A DNA stretch of 64,000 bases, taken from assembly GCA_946535435.1 (NCBI GenBank), contig CAMNDM010000005.1, positions 62,001 through 126,000 on the forward strand, given 5' to 3'. The translations under genes were made by a program, and so were the position numbers. How positions within the stretch are numbered: the stretch's first letter is position 1; each line of letters opens with the position of its first letter. Shown piece after piece: positions 45,147-54,133 of this stretch. The DNA comes from Physcocola sp002396385 (lineage in GTDB: Bacteria; Bacteroidota; Bacteroidia; Bacteroidales; Paludibacteraceae). Under the pieces are notes generated by a model that worked only from the letters and a program-made list of their open reading frames with translations, searched no databases and was not told the DNA's origin.

Positions 45147-46670
45147 ATGATGAAGAAAGGATTATATGGCACAATTATCGCTCTGATTTTGGCGACTTCC
45201 TTTTATAGTTGCAACAACAATGGGATTGTAACTGTAAAGGTTGAAAAAGCGGGTACTCTGGCTCAACAATGCTCGGGCCAACAATGGAGCCTAATAAAGA
45301 AATTAGCAATTGAAGGTCCTTTAAATGAAATTGACATTGCTTTCCTCAAGACACTCGACTGCAATGGTTTGGAATGCTTAGACCTTTCGAAAGCCGAGAA
45401 TTTGAATGATATCCAATTCTACTTCGACTCGAACCTCTTTACTTCCGTTACGCTTCCCGACAATGTTGAAACTATCGAAGACGAAGCGTTTCAAGGATGC
45501 CTGAATTTGAAAGAGATTAAAGTTAGCCCCAATAACACCCATTTCAAGTCGGTCGATGGTGTGCTCTACTCTGCCGATGAATCAAAAATAATCGTTTACC
45601 CGGCTCTGCTGTCCAAAAAAACTTTTACTATACCTGCTAGCGTCAACCAGATTGGCAACTGTCTTTTTGCCGCTGCTTACTCGCTGGAAAACATCGAAGT
45701 TGACAAAAACAACAAATCTTTCTGTTCATATAACGGTGTACTCTATAACAAAGACACAACTAGTCTCGTCTCATATCCTGCTGGAAAGAAAGACGACTCG
45801 TTCACCCTTCCTAATAAAGTTGTCAACATCAATTGGTCTGCCTTTTGGGGGGCACGGCATCTCAAAGTAATAAAGGTAGAAAGCGGTAACGCTTTCTACA
45901 CCAGCACCGACGGACTTTTATTTGAGAAGAACAATGCTGCCGACAACGATTATCAGACGTTGTCACTCGTAGCATTTCCACCTGGAAAAACAGCCGTCTC
46001 CTATAAATTGCCAGACGGAGTGACCCAATTGAGCACATGCGCATTCAAGACGTGCCAAATTGACACTCTGATTCTAGGCAAGGATGTTCATTTCATTGAC
46101 AAATGGGCTTTCAATGGGTCTGGCATCAAACATTTTGAAGTTGCCAAAGAAAATATCAGTTTCACCGCTGAGTCTGGTTTGCTGTTTAAAGGAAACTCGG
46201 TCTATTTATGTCCGCCTGCATTATGTGGAGACGTCTACATTAAACCCACAACAACTATTGATGAAAGGGCTTTCCAACGTAGCCGGCTTTCTTCTTTGAG
46301 AATTGACCCGACATTTGTCACAGGTCCGTTCTTCTGTTCTTACTGCAGCCAGTTGGAAAGTGTTCGTTTCGAAAACGGGACCAAAGAGGCGAACGGACTT
46401 GGTGCGTTTTTCTGCTGTCCAAGGTTGAAATCTGCCGATTTGCCTGAGTCGTTCGAAAAAATCAGCAACCGTATGTTTTTCGGATGCATCAACCTGCAGA
46501 AACTGATTGTGAGGTCCCCAAGAGTTCCTGAAATAGACAAATACGCATTCACTGGTGTCGACTTTGACAATTGCATTGTTTATGTCCCTGCCAACCTTAT
46601 CAACAGCTATAGGGAAAATAAAGATTGGAACGTGTTCAAGAACATAAAGCCGCTGTCCGATAACGAATAA
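45147..46670 (+). CDS. BspA-like LRR_5 lipoprotein
   Basis: A 507-residue protein with a lipoprotein signal (GTIIALILATSFYSC, Cys22). The shared module is KAGTL, IKKLAIEGPLNEIDIAFLKT and LECLDLSKAENLNDI. The repeats are irregular and interrupted by three inserts of the DGVLYxxDxxxLVxYPAGK type (DGVLYSADESKIIVYP, NGVLYNKDTTSLVSYP, DGLLFEKNNAADNDYQTL). The cap is CIVYVPANLINSYRENKDW. It starts two bases after an rRNA/tRNA-modification gene, an odd place for a surface lipoprotein. Confidence 0.87.
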   Translation: MMKKGLYGTIIALILATSFYSCNNNGIVTVKVEKAGTLAQQCSGQQWSLIKKLAIEGPLNEIDIAFLKTLDCNGLECLDLSKAENLNDIQFYFDSNLFTSVTLPDNVETIEDEAFQGCLNLKEIKVSPNNTHFKSVDGVLYSADESKIIVYPALLSKKTFTIPASVNQIGNCLFAAAYSLENIEVDKNNKSFCSYNGVLYNKDTTSLVSYPAGKKDDSFTLPNKVVNINWSAFWGARHLKVIKVESGNAFYTSTDGLLFEKNNAADNDYQTLSLVAFPPGKTAVSYKLPDGVTQLSTCAFKTCQIDTLILGKDVHFIDKWAFNGSGIKHFEVAKENISFTAESGLLFKGNSVYLCPPALCGDVYIKPTTTIDERAFQRSRLSSLRIDPTFVTGPFFCSYCSQLESVRFENGTKEANGLGAFFCCPRLKSADLPESFEKISNRMFFGCINLQKLIVRSPRVPEIDKYAFTGVDFDNCIVYVPANLINSYRENKDWNVFKNIKPLSDNE

Positions 46671-46753
46671 TGTCACATAAAATGGCACTATTCTCTTGCA
46701 TACACCAGCAAAATAAATGAAATTTGCATGATTTTTATTAAACACCAAAAGAA

Positions 46754-48361
46754 GTGAGAACCAAGTATATTTTTGTAACAGGAGGTGTGACCTCGTCATT
46801 AGGGAAAGGTATTATTGCCTCTTCTCTAGGAAAACTGCTCCAATCCAGGGGATTGTCTGTCACCATTCAAAAACTTGACCCTTACATTAACGTCGATCCC
46901 GACACCCTGAACCCCTACGAACACGGAGAATGTTACGTAACCGTCGACGGTGCTGTTACCGATTTAGACCTAGGACATTACGAACGATTTTTAGGGGAAG
47001 AGTTGACACAAGCCAACAATGTTACCACCGGACGCATCTATCAATCGGTTATCAACAAAGAGCGCAAAGGTGACTTCTTAGGGAAAACGGTACAAGTTAT
47101 ACCCCATATTACCGACGAGATCAAACACCACGTCAAAATTTTAGGGAACACTAAAAAGTACGATGTTGTCATCACAGAAATCGGTGGAACGGTTGGCGAT
47201 ATTGAGTCGCTGCCCTACATTGAGGCTATGCGCCAATTAAGGTGGGAAATGGGTACAAAAAACTGTCTGTGTATCCACCTTACCTACGTTCCTTACATTG
47301 CAGCTGCTCACGAGCTCAAGACAAAACCTACACAGCATTCTGTCAAATTCCTGCTTCAAAGCGGTGTCCAACCAGATATCCTTGTCCTCAGAACCGAACA
47401 CACTTTAAGCGACAATGTGAAGAAAAAGGTGGCTCTGTTCTGCAATGTAGACAAAGATGCGGTGGTTGAATGCATCGACGCTCCTACTATCTACGAAGTC
47501 CCTCTGCTTATGCACGAGGAGGGTTTAGACAATATTGTCCTTCAAAAATTGGGGATTTCAGATGCTGACGAGCCTGACCTCGACCAATGGAAGGATTTCC
47601 TGTCTAAATACAAGAATCCGACAACAAACGTTAATATCGCAGTGGTTGGCAAATATGTCGAATTGCCCGATGCTTACAAATCTATTCTTGAATCGTTTAT
47701 CCACGCCGGGGCGGCTAACGAATGCAAAGTAAAGGTTTCCCTCATTCAAGCCGAACACGTTAACCACGAAAACGCAAAGGAAAAGCTAGACGGATTCGAT
47801 GGTATACTTGTTCCTGGCGGATTTGGCGACAGGGGTATCGAAGGAAAAATCGAGGCGGTACGCTTTGCGCGTGAAAACGACATTCCTTTCTTCGGAATTT
47901 GTCTGGGTATGCAATGCGCAGTTATCGAATTTGCAAGAAACGTGCTTGGATACTCCGATGCACACTCCACGGAATTCGCTCCTACTACTACACACAAAGT
48001 GGTAGACCTGATGGAAAGCCAAAAGCACATTACCGGTATGGGCGGAACTATGCGTTTGGGGGCATATCCTTGCCAGATTAAAAATAACACACTGGCTTTT
48101 CAAATCTATGGACGTGAGATTATTCAGGAGCGGCACAGGCATCGTTACGAATTCAACAACGATTTCTTAAAAGAATTTGAAGAGAACGGTATGCTGGCTT
48201 CGGGATTGAACCCTGACAGCAACTTGGTGGAAATTGTTGAAATACCTTCTAAAAAATTCTTCATTGCCGTACAATTCCACCCAGAACTCCAAAGTTCTGT
48301 TTTGAAACCACATCCGTTGTTCAAAGCCTTCATCAAGGCTGCCAACGACTTTAAGAAATAA
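46754..48361 (+). CDS. pyrG: CTP synthase
   Basis: A 535-residue enzyme that makes CTP from UTP with glutamine. The N-terminal synthetase domain begins with KYIFVTGGVTSSLGKGIIAS, and DPYINVDPDTLNPYEHGE follows. The C-terminal class I glutaminase has GICLGMQCAVIEFA (nucleophile Cys) and FHPELQ (His/Glu). The start codon is GTG at 46754, which gives the conserved N terminus; no ATG is in place. This is the only GTG start I chose in the window. Confidence 0.98.
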   Translation: MRTKYIFVTGGVTSSLGKGIIASSLGKLLQSRGLSVTIQKLDPYINVDPDTLNPYEHGECYVTVDGAVTDLDLGHYERFLGEELTQANNVTTGRIYQSVINKERKGDFLGKTVQVIPHITDEIKHHVKILGNTKKYDVVITEIGGTVGDIESLPYIEAMRQLRWEMGTKNCLCIHLTYVPYIAAAHELKTKPTQHSVKFLLQSGVQPDILVLRTEHTLSDNVKKKVALFCNVDKDAVVECIDAPTIYEVPLLMHEEGLDNIVLQKLGISDADEPDLDQWKDFLSKYKNPTTNVNIAVVGKYVELPDAYKSILESFIHAGAANECKVKVSLIQAEHVNHENAKEKLDGFDGILVPGGFGDRGIEGKIEAVRFARENDIPFFGICLGMQCAVIEFARNVLGYSDAHSTEFAPTTTHKVVDLMESQKHITGMGGTMRLGAYPCQIKNNTLAFQIYGREIIQERHRHRYEFNNDFLKEFEENGMLASGLNPDSNLVEIVEIPSKKFFIAVQFHPELQSSVLKPHPLFKAFIKAANDFKK

Positions 48362-48390
48362 AAATGAAAACAAACACAAAGCGGTTTTAT

Positions 48391-48421
48391 TTTGATTTAT
48401 GAAAAAAAAACTCTAACTTTG
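48391..48421 (+). promoter_or_regulatory. promoter of rpsP
   Basis: TTTG (48391-48394), 19 bases, TAACTTTG (48414-48421). A full match to the -33/-7 consensus, 35 bases before the ATG. Confidence 0.75.
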
Positions 48422-48456
48422 CGCCGTAAAATTTTCAAAGTTTAATAAAATTTAAA

Positions 48457-49023
48457 ATGGGATCTACTAAAATTAGATTGCAAAGACACGGCCGCAAGGG
48501 GTACGCGTTTTACCACGTAGTCGTAGCAGATAGCGATGCACCACGTGATGGTAAATACATTGAGAGACTTGGATCTTACAATCCAAACACCAATCCAGCT
48601 ACTGTAGAATTAAACTTCGAAAGAGCTCTTTATTGGGTTAAAGTTGGTGCACAACCAACCGACACTGCTCGCAACATTCTTAGCGATGAAGGCGTTTACT
48701 TGAAAAAGCACCTTGAAGGTGGTGTTAAGAAAGGCGCTTTCGATGAAGCTGAGGCTCAGAAGAGATTCGATGCATGGAAGGCTGAGAAAGACGCTAAGAA
48801 AAACAAGGTTAAAGAAGGTATGAACGCCAAGGCTGCACAAAGCGCTAAAGAACGCCAGACTGCAGAAGAGGCTATCAACAAGGCTAAAGCACAAGCTGTT
48901 GCCGACAAGAAGGCTGCTGAAGCTAAAGCTAAAGCCGAAGCTGAAGCCGCTGCCAAGGCCGAAGCCGAAAGCGCTGCTGCCGAAGAGGCTGCTCCTGCCG
49001 CAGAAGCTCCTGCTGCTGAATAA
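48457..49023 (+). CDS. rpsP: 30S ribosomal protein S16 with Ala/Lys/Glu-rich C-terminal extension
   Basis: The first 85 or so residues are S16 (IRLQRHGRKGYAFYHVVVAD; GSYNPNTNP; GAQPTDTARNIL). The product continues to 188 residues, about twice the E. coli length. The extension is charged and then alanine/glutamate-rich with low complexity (AEAEAAAKAEAES near the end), ending AEAPAAE. C-terminal extensions of S16 occur in Bacteroidetes. It is followed by a strong terminator and is monocistronic, without the rimM-trmD neighbours found in many bacteria. Confidence 0.95.
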   Translation: MGSTKIRLQRHGRKGYAFYHVVVADSDAPRDGKYIERLGSYNPNTNPATVELNFERALYWVKVGAQPTDTARNILSDEGVYLKKHLEGGVKKGAFDEAEAQKRFDAWKAEKDAKKNKVKEGMNAKAAQSAKERQTAEEAINKAKAQAVADKKAAEAKAKAEAEAAAKAEAESAAAEEAAPAAEAPAAE

Positions 49024-49050
49024 TAAAAAACTATTCAATAAATTACAAAA

Positions 49051-49076
49051 AGCGCACTTAAAAGTGCGCTTTTTTT
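49051..49076 (+). terminator. terminator of rpsP
   Basis: AGCGCACTT/AAGTGCGCT stem with a two-base AA loop and a T7 tract. Confidence 0.92.
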
Positions 49077-49143
49077 ATTACGCTATGGGCGGTTTCAAAA
49101 CAATCAGCTCACACAACCTCCAATCTTTAAAGACTTTCAAACG

Positions 49144-49614
49144 ATGGAACAAACCGAATTCAATGCCCACAATAAGAAAGAGTTTCCACCCGCACACACC
49201 ACCGAGCACATCATTAACCAGGCCATGATTAGGCTGTTCGGATGCGAACGTGCCCTTGAAGCACATATCGAACGGAAAAAGTCGAAGATGGATTTCGCTC
49301 TTCAAAACGAACCCTCGATGCAACAAATTCAAGCTCTCGAAGAAGAAGTCAACAAGGTTATACGTCAAAACCTACCCGTCACCTTTGAATTCACGACCCA
49401 GCAAGAGGCTAAAAACAAATACAATCTGAAACGTTTGCCAGAAAATGCATCCGAAAACGTCAGAATCGTGAAAATTGGCGATTACGACGCCTGCCTATGC
49501 ATTGGGTCGCACGTTGACAATACCAGCCAAATTGGAACGTTTAAGATCGTCAGTTCTTCATTTAACGAGGGTGTTTGGAGGTTACGGTGGAAAATATCCG
49601 AAAAAACAGATTAA
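49144..49614 (+). CDS. AlaX-like tRNA-editing domain protein
   Basis: A 156-residue free-standing protein with the zinc-site pattern of the alanyl-tRNA synthetase editing domain: HTTEH (His18 and His22) and CIGSH (Cys119 and His123) followed by VDNTSQIGTFKIVSSSF. Such AlaX-type proteins hydrolyse mischarged tRNA (usually Ser-tRNA-Ala) in trans. It lacks the aminoacylation domain. It stands alone between rpsP and the ilv leader. Substrate specificity is inferred from the family. Confidence 0.82.
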   Translation: MEQTEFNAHNKKEFPPAHTTEHIINQAMIRLFGCERALEAHIERKKSKMDFALQNEPSMQQIQALEEEVNKVIRQNLPVTFEFTTQQEAKNKYNLKRLPENASENVRIVKIGDYDACLCIGSHVDNTSQIGTFKIVSSSFNEGVWRLRWKISEKTD

Positions 49615-49673
49615 TAAACGCATAAAGCCCGCAAATTATATAGGCAAAATTTAACAATGACAGAAAATTTAAC

Positions 49674-49681
49674 TATATTTG
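49674..49681 (+). promoter_or_regulatory. -7 element of the ilv operon
   Basis: TATATTTG, 19 bases before the leader-peptide ATG. The -33 box is not obvious. Confidence 0.55.
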
Positions 49682-49699
49682 CATAGTAATAAGAACAGA

Positions 49700-49759
49700 A
49701 TGATGAAAAAGTCGCTCCATATTATTTTCTCTGTCGTGGTGGTCGTGGTGGGCTATTAA
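49700..49759 (+). CDS. ilv operon leader peptide
   Basis: A 19-codon frame: MMKKSLHIIFSVVVVVVGY then TAA. It has two isoleucine codons and six consecutive valine codons (GTC GTG GTG GTC GTG GTG), directly before an intrinsic terminator and ilvD. This is the classic layout of attenuation control by charged branched-chain tRNAs: ribosomes stalled at Val codons should favour an antiterminator and let ilvD through. Leucine appears only once, so valine (and isoleucine) should be the main signal. I infer regulation from layout; the alternative RNA fold was not computed. Confidence 0.85.
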   Translation: MMKKSLHIIFSVVVVVVGY

Positions 49760-49800
49760 GACAAGAGAGGGTATGTAGGTACTATTTCAATAAATAATAC

Positions 49801-49834
49801 AAACCTTTCTCTTTTTTGAGGAAGGTTTTTTTGT
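49801..49834 (+). terminator. attenuator terminator of the ilv operon
   Basis: An 11-base stem AAACCTTTCTC/GAGGAAGGTTT (one G-T pair) with a T6 loop and a following T tract. It lies 41 bases after the leader stop codon and ends at the first in-frame ATG upstream of ilvD, which supports the later start at 49868. Confidence 0.85.
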
Positions 49835-49867
49835 ATGATAGACAATAACAAAACAAAACTCATTATA

Positions 49868-51703
49868 ATGGAATACAAGAACAAGCTTCGCAGTTCTGTC
49901 TGCACAGAAGGACGCCGTATGGCTGGAGCCCGCGCCCTGTGGGTCGCTAATGGTATGAAGAAAGAACAATTTGGCAAACCTATCATTGCCATTGTCAACT
50001 CGTTCAACCAATTCGTTCCTGGACACACCCACTTACACGAAATCGGACAAATCGTGAAAGAGGAAATCGAAAAGTTGGGTTGTTATGCGGCAGAATTCGA
50101 CACTATCGCTATCGACGACGGTATCGCTATGGGACACGACGGTATGCTTTACTCGCTTCCTTCCCGTGACCTCATTGCCGACTCGGTTGAATACGTGGTC
50201 AACGCTCACAAGGCCGATGCGATGATTTGTATTTCTAACTGCGATAAAATCACTCCGGGCATGCTGATGGCTGCTATGCGCCTGAACATACCTGCTGTGT
50301 TCTGTTCGGGTGGCCCAATGGAGGCTGGAAAATGGAAAGGCGAAAACATCGACCTTATCACCGCCATGGTCAAAGGCGCCGACAAGAGCATCAGCGATGA
50401 CGAAATGAACGAGATCGAGCACCATGCCTGTCCTGGTTGCGGCAGCTGCTCGGGTATGTTCACTGCCAACTCTATGAACTCGCTGACCGAAGCCATCGGC
50501 TTGTCTCTGCCTGGCAATGGTACTATCCTGGCCACTCACACCAACCGCATTCAGCTCTTCAAAGACGCGGCTAAACAGATAGTGGAAAATGCCTATAAGT
50601 ATTACCGCGACGGCGACGACAGCGTTTTGCCTAGAAGCATTGCCACACGCGACGCTTTCTTGAACGCCATGACGCTCGACATTGCGATGGGAGGTTCCAC
50701 CAACACCATTCTTCATTTGCTTGCTGTGGCTAACGAAGGCGGTGTTGATTTCAAGATGGTGGATATAGACGGGCTTTCCAGAAAAGTACCTTGCCTCTGC
50801 AAACTGGCTCCTAACACCGCAAAATACTCTATTCAAGAGTGTAACCGCGCTGGTGGTATTCTCGGCATTCTTGGCGAACTGGCTAAGGGTGGACTTCTCA
50901 ACACCAAGTTAAAGCGCGTCAACGGACACACTTTGGCTGAAGATTTGGATTTCTACTCTATCATGAAGGCTAATGTCGAGGCCGAGGCAAAACGCATCTA
51001 CTCTACTGCTCCGGCTTTCCAATTCAGCAACAAGATGGGTTCTCAAAGTTGCACTTACGACTCGCTTGACACCGATCGTGCTAACGGCTGCATTCGCGAC
51101 ATTGAACACGCTTACACGAAAGATGGTGGTTTGGCCGTACTCTTCGGTAACATTGCAAAAGATGGTTGCGTCGTTAAGACGGCTGGCGTCGATGAAAGCA
51201 TCTGGAAGTTTAACGGCACCGCTAAGGTGTTCAACTCTCAAGAAGACGCTTGCGAGGGTATTCTTGGCGGGAAAATCAAGGCGGGCGACGTGGTTGTCAT
51301 TACTTACGAGGGCCCTAAAGGTGGACCTGGTATGCAAGAGATGCTATACCCTACCAGTTACATAAAGTCTATTCACTTGGGTAAGGAATGTGCCCTTATT
51401 ACTGACGGCCGTTTCTCTGGCGGAACCTCCGGACTTTCCATCGGACACATTTCACCTGAAGCTGCATCTGGTGGTAACATTGGTCTCGTTCGCGATGGCG
51501 ACACCATTGAAATCGATATTCCAAACCGTTCTATCAACGTCAAACTGACCGATGCAGAACTGGCAGAACGACGCAAACAAGAAGATGCCAAAGGCGCCAA
51601 CGCTTGGCAGCCTAAACGCGACCGCGTTGTCTCTAAAGCTCTTCGCTGCTATGCGAAAATGGTTGCTTCGGCCGACAAAGGCGGTGTAAGAATTATTGAC
51701 TAA
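49868..51703 (+). CDS. ilvD: dihydroxy-acid dehydratase
   Basis: From ATG 49868 the product has 611 residues and starts MEYKNKLRSSVCTEGRRMAG, matching the family. The earlier in-frame ATG (49835) lies on the attenuator's T tract and is unlikely. It dehydrates dihydroxy acids to the 2-keto acids of valine and isoleucine synthesis. Iron-sulfur cysteines occur in CISNCDKITPGM (about 121-133) and CPGCGSCSGMF (about 188-198). It is followed after nine bases by ilvB. Confidence 0.97.
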   Translation: MEYKNKLRSSVCTEGRRMAGARALWVANGMKKEQFGKPIIAIVNSFNQFVPGHTHLHEIGQIVKEEIEKLGCYAAEFDTIAIDDGIAMGHDGMLYSLPSRDLIADSVEYVVNAHKADAMICISNCDKITPGMLMAAMRLNIPAVFCSGGPMEAGKWKGENIDLITAMVKGADKSISDDEMNEIEHHACPGCGSCSGMFTANSMNSLTEAIGLSLPGNGTILATHTNRIQLFKDAAKQIVENAYKYYRDGDDSVLPRSIATRDAFLNAMTLDIAMGGSTNTILHLLAVANEGGVDFKMVDIDGLSRKVPCLCKLAPNTAKYSIQECNRAGGILGILGELAKGGLLNTKLKRVNGHTLAEDLDFYSIMKANVEAEAKRIYSTAPAFQFSNKMGSQSCTYDSLDTDRANGCIRDIEHAYTKDGGLAVLFGNIAKDGCVVKTAGVDESIWKFNGTAKVFNSQEDACEGILGGKIKAGDVVVITYEGPKGGPGMQEMLYPTSYIKSIHLGKECALITDGRFSGGTSGLSIGHISPEAASGGNIGLVRDGDTIEIDIPNRSINVKLTDAELAERRKQEDAKGANAWQPKRDRVVSKALRCYAKMVASADKGGVRIID

Positions 51704-51712
51704 TCGAAAATT

Positions 51713-53428
51713 ATGAGTAAAGAACTGATTTCTGGAGCGGAGGCGCTGATGCGCTCACTTCGAGCCGAGGGTGTTGACACCATCTTCGGCTATCCGGGGG
51801 GAGCCATTATGCCCGTTTTCGACGCTCTATACGATTATACAAGACCTGAAAATCCTATTTTCAACCACATTCTTGTCCGCCACGAGCAAGCGGCGGCCCA
51901 TGCCGCTGAAGGTTATGCCCGTGTCAGTGGAAAGGTGGGTGTCTGTCTCGTGACTAGCGGACCGGGGGCTACCAATACCATTACCGGCATTGCTGATGCT
52001 ATGATGGACAACACGCCTATTGTTGTCATTGCAGGGCAAGTTGGAGTTGCTGCTCTTGGAAGCGATGCGTTCCAGGAAGTCGATTTGGTCGGTATCACCC
52101 AACCTATCTCAAAATGGAGCTACCAGATTCGTCGGCCGGAAGATGTTGCTTGGGCTGTTTCGCAAGCGTTCTATATAGCCAGCACTGGTCGTCCGGGGCC
52201 GGTCGTGCTCGACTTCCCGAAAAATGCCCAGGTTAATAAGTTCGAATACGAACCTAAGCATATCGACTTCATCAGAAGCTACAACCCTTATCCGAAACCA
52301 ACCGACGAGAGCGTAAAACAGGCGGCCGATTTAATCAACCAGTCGAAAAAGCCTCTGGTTTTAGTAGGTCAGGGCGTTGAGTTGGCGGAGGCCAGAAAAG
52401 AGATGACCGAATTCGTTGAGAAAGCCGGCCTTCCTTTTGCAAGCACCGTTCTGGGTTTGTCGGCTCTGCCTTCCAGTCACCCACTTAATATGGGTATGCT
52501 GGGTATGCACGGAAATTTAGGACCAAACGTCAAAACCCAGGAAGCCGATTTGATTATAGCTGTGGGTATGCGTTTCTCTGACCGTGTTACCGGCCGGCCT
52601 TCTACCTACGCTAAGCAGGCTAAAATCATTCATTTCGACATCGATAAAACAGAATTCAGCAAGAACATCCGCGCCGATGTCACTGTTCTTGGCAACTGCA
52701 AAGAGACCATTCCAATGGTGACTGCTTTGCTCGAAAAGAACTCACATAGCGCGTGGGCAGAAAGTTTCAAGCCATACGACAAAGAGGAATTCGACAAGGT
52801 CATCAGCAAAGAGGTTCACCCTACCGACGGACCTATCAAAATGGGTGAGGTTATCAGTAAGGTTACCGAAGCCACCCAGAACAAGGCGGTCTTGGTTACT
52901 GACGTTGGTCAGAACCAAATGATGGGGGTTCGCTATTTCAAGTATTCTGAACCACGCAGTGTGGTTACAAGTGGCGGATTGGGCACAATGGGTTTCGGGC
53001 TTCCGGCTGCCATTGGCGCAACTTTCGGCGCACCCGACCGCATGGTCTGCTTCTTTTCGGGCGACGGCGGCCTACAAATGACAATAGAGGAGCTGGGGAC
53101 CATCATGGAACAGAAAGCTCCGGTTAAAATCATTTTGCTGAACAACAACTACCTGGGCAATGTACGCCAGTGGCAGGAAATGTTCTTCAACCACCGCTAC
53201 TCGTTTACCCCGATGATGAACCCCAAATACGACCTCATCGCTAAAGCTTACGACATCAATTACAGTCTGGTAACCGATAGGAGTCAACTCGACAACGAAA
53301 TCCAGAAAATGGTCAACACGCCGGGGGCCTACCTGCTCGAGGTGGCTGTCATTGAAGAGTGCGACGTGCTGCCTATGACGCCTCCGGGTGCAAGTGTTAA
53401 CGAGATGGTTCTTGAAATTAAAAGATAA
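51713..53428 (+). CDS. ilvB: acetolactate synthase large subunit
   Basis: A 571-residue ThDP enzyme that condenses pyruvate with pyruvate or 2-ketobutyrate. The catalytic glutamate lies in LVRHEQAAAHAAEGYAR. FAD and central-domain motifs follow, and the ThDP motif GDGG...NNNYLGNVRQW begins near residue 449. It has full length. The small subunit gene starts five bases later, so the pair forms a regulated holoenzyme. Confidence 0.97.
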   Translation: MSKELISGAEALMRSLRAEGVDTIFGYPGGAIMPVFDALYDYTRPENPIFNHILVRHEQAAAHAAEGYARVSGKVGVCLVTSGPGATNTITGIADAMMDNTPIVVIAGQVGVAALGSDAFQEVDLVGITQPISKWSYQIRRPEDVAWAVSQAFYIASTGRPGPVVLDFPKNAQVNKFEYEPKHIDFIRSYNPYPKPTDESVKQAADLINQSKKPLVLVGQGVELAEARKEMTEFVEKAGLPFASTVLGLSALPSSHPLNMGMLGMHGNLGPNVKTQEADLIIAVGMRFSDRVTGRPSTYAKQAKIIHFDIDKTEFSKNIRADVTVLGNCKETIPMVTALLEKNSHSAWAESFKPYDKEEFDKVISKEVHPTDGPIKMGEVISKVTEATQNKAVLVTDVGQNQMMGVRYFKYSEPRSVVTSGGLGTMGFGLPAAIGATFGAPDRMVCFFSGDGGLQMTIEELGTIMEQKAPVKIILLNNNYLGNVRQWQEMFFNHRYSFTPMMNPKYDLIAKAYDINYSLVTDRSQLDNEIQKMVNTPGAYLLEVAVIEECDVLPMTPPGASVNEMVLEIKR

Positions 53429-53433
53429 ATCCG

Positions 53434-53979
53434 ATGGAAAACAAACTATATACCCTTATTGTACACTCCGAGAACAGGGCGGGTATCCTTAGCCAGATAA
53501 CCTCGGTATTTACACGACAACAGGTCAACATCGAAAGTCTGAACGTGTCGGCTTCCTCTATTAAGGGCGTACACAAGTACACTATTACCGCCTATGGCGA
53601 AGAGGATCAGATTCAGAAAATAAGCCAACAAATTGAGAAGAAAATCGATGTGTTGCAGAGCCGTGTCCTGACCGACGATGAGATCTTCATCCAAGAAGTG
53701 GCACTCATTAAAATCAGCACGCCGGTTATGCTTGAAAACCAGAAGGTATGTAAGGTTATTCGACAGCATAACGCACAAATTCTTGAGTCAAACTCCATTT
53801 TCTCGGTTGTTACCATAACCGGAATGACCGACCAGATTATGGACCTCTACTTCTCGTTAGACGAATTGAACTGCGTTTTACAGTACTCCAGAACCGGACG
53901 AATTGTCATTACAAAATCGAAAGAAGAGCCTTTAAGCGCAAAAATCGCCAAACTGGAAAGAAACCTCAACAAAGAGTAA
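53434..53979 (+). CDS. ilvN: acetolactate synthase small (regulatory) subunit
   Basis: A 181-residue protein with an N-terminal ACT domain (YTLIVHSENRAGILSQITSV; RQQVNIESLNVS) and a C-terminal ALS small-subunit domain. It confers valine feedback inhibition on IlvB in other bacteria. After its stop there is a 154-base gap before ilvC. In Bacteroides an acyl-ACP thioesterase gene often lies here, but none is present. Confidence 0.95.
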   Translation: MENKLYTLIVHSENRAGILSQITSVFTRQQVNIESLNVSASSIKGVHKYTITAYGEEDQIQKISQQIEKKIDVLQSRVLTDDEIFIQEVALIKISTPVMLENQKVCKVIRQHNAQILESNSIFSVVTITGMTDQIMDLYFSLDELNCVLQYSRTGRIVITKSKEEPLSAKIAKLERNLNKE

Positions 53980-54020
53980 GGTATCAGTTTTCCCTTTAAT
54001 CGTATTTTCTTGCATCAAGA

Positions 54021-54053
54021 TTGAAGGAAATAACGAAAAGTTAAGTAAATTTG
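54021..54053 (+). promoter_or_regulatory. separate promoter of ilvC
   Basis: TTG at 54021 and TAAATTTG at 54046-54053 with a 22-base spacer. This suggests that ilvC is transcribed independently as well as by read-through from ilvN. Confidence 0.5.
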
Positions 54054-54133
54054 CATAATAGATGTTTCTAACGGCGTCTATTTGCAAAAGAAACAGATTA
54101 AATTTTTATACAGTTTTATTATATTTAAGAAAC

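Noticed and set aside
48610..49038. Long open frame antisense to the S16 extension, and similar antisense frames over the LRR genes
   Set aside because: Low-complexity GCT/GAA codons and repeated LRR codons leave the opposite strand open by composition. The encoded proteins look like mirrored repeats and have no starts or ribosome sites of their own.
53980..54133. A missing acyl-ACP thioesterase gene between ilvN and ilvC
   Set aside because: The gap is only 154 bases with a promoter in it and no remnant of a coding frame, so this is a normal variant and not a decayed gene.
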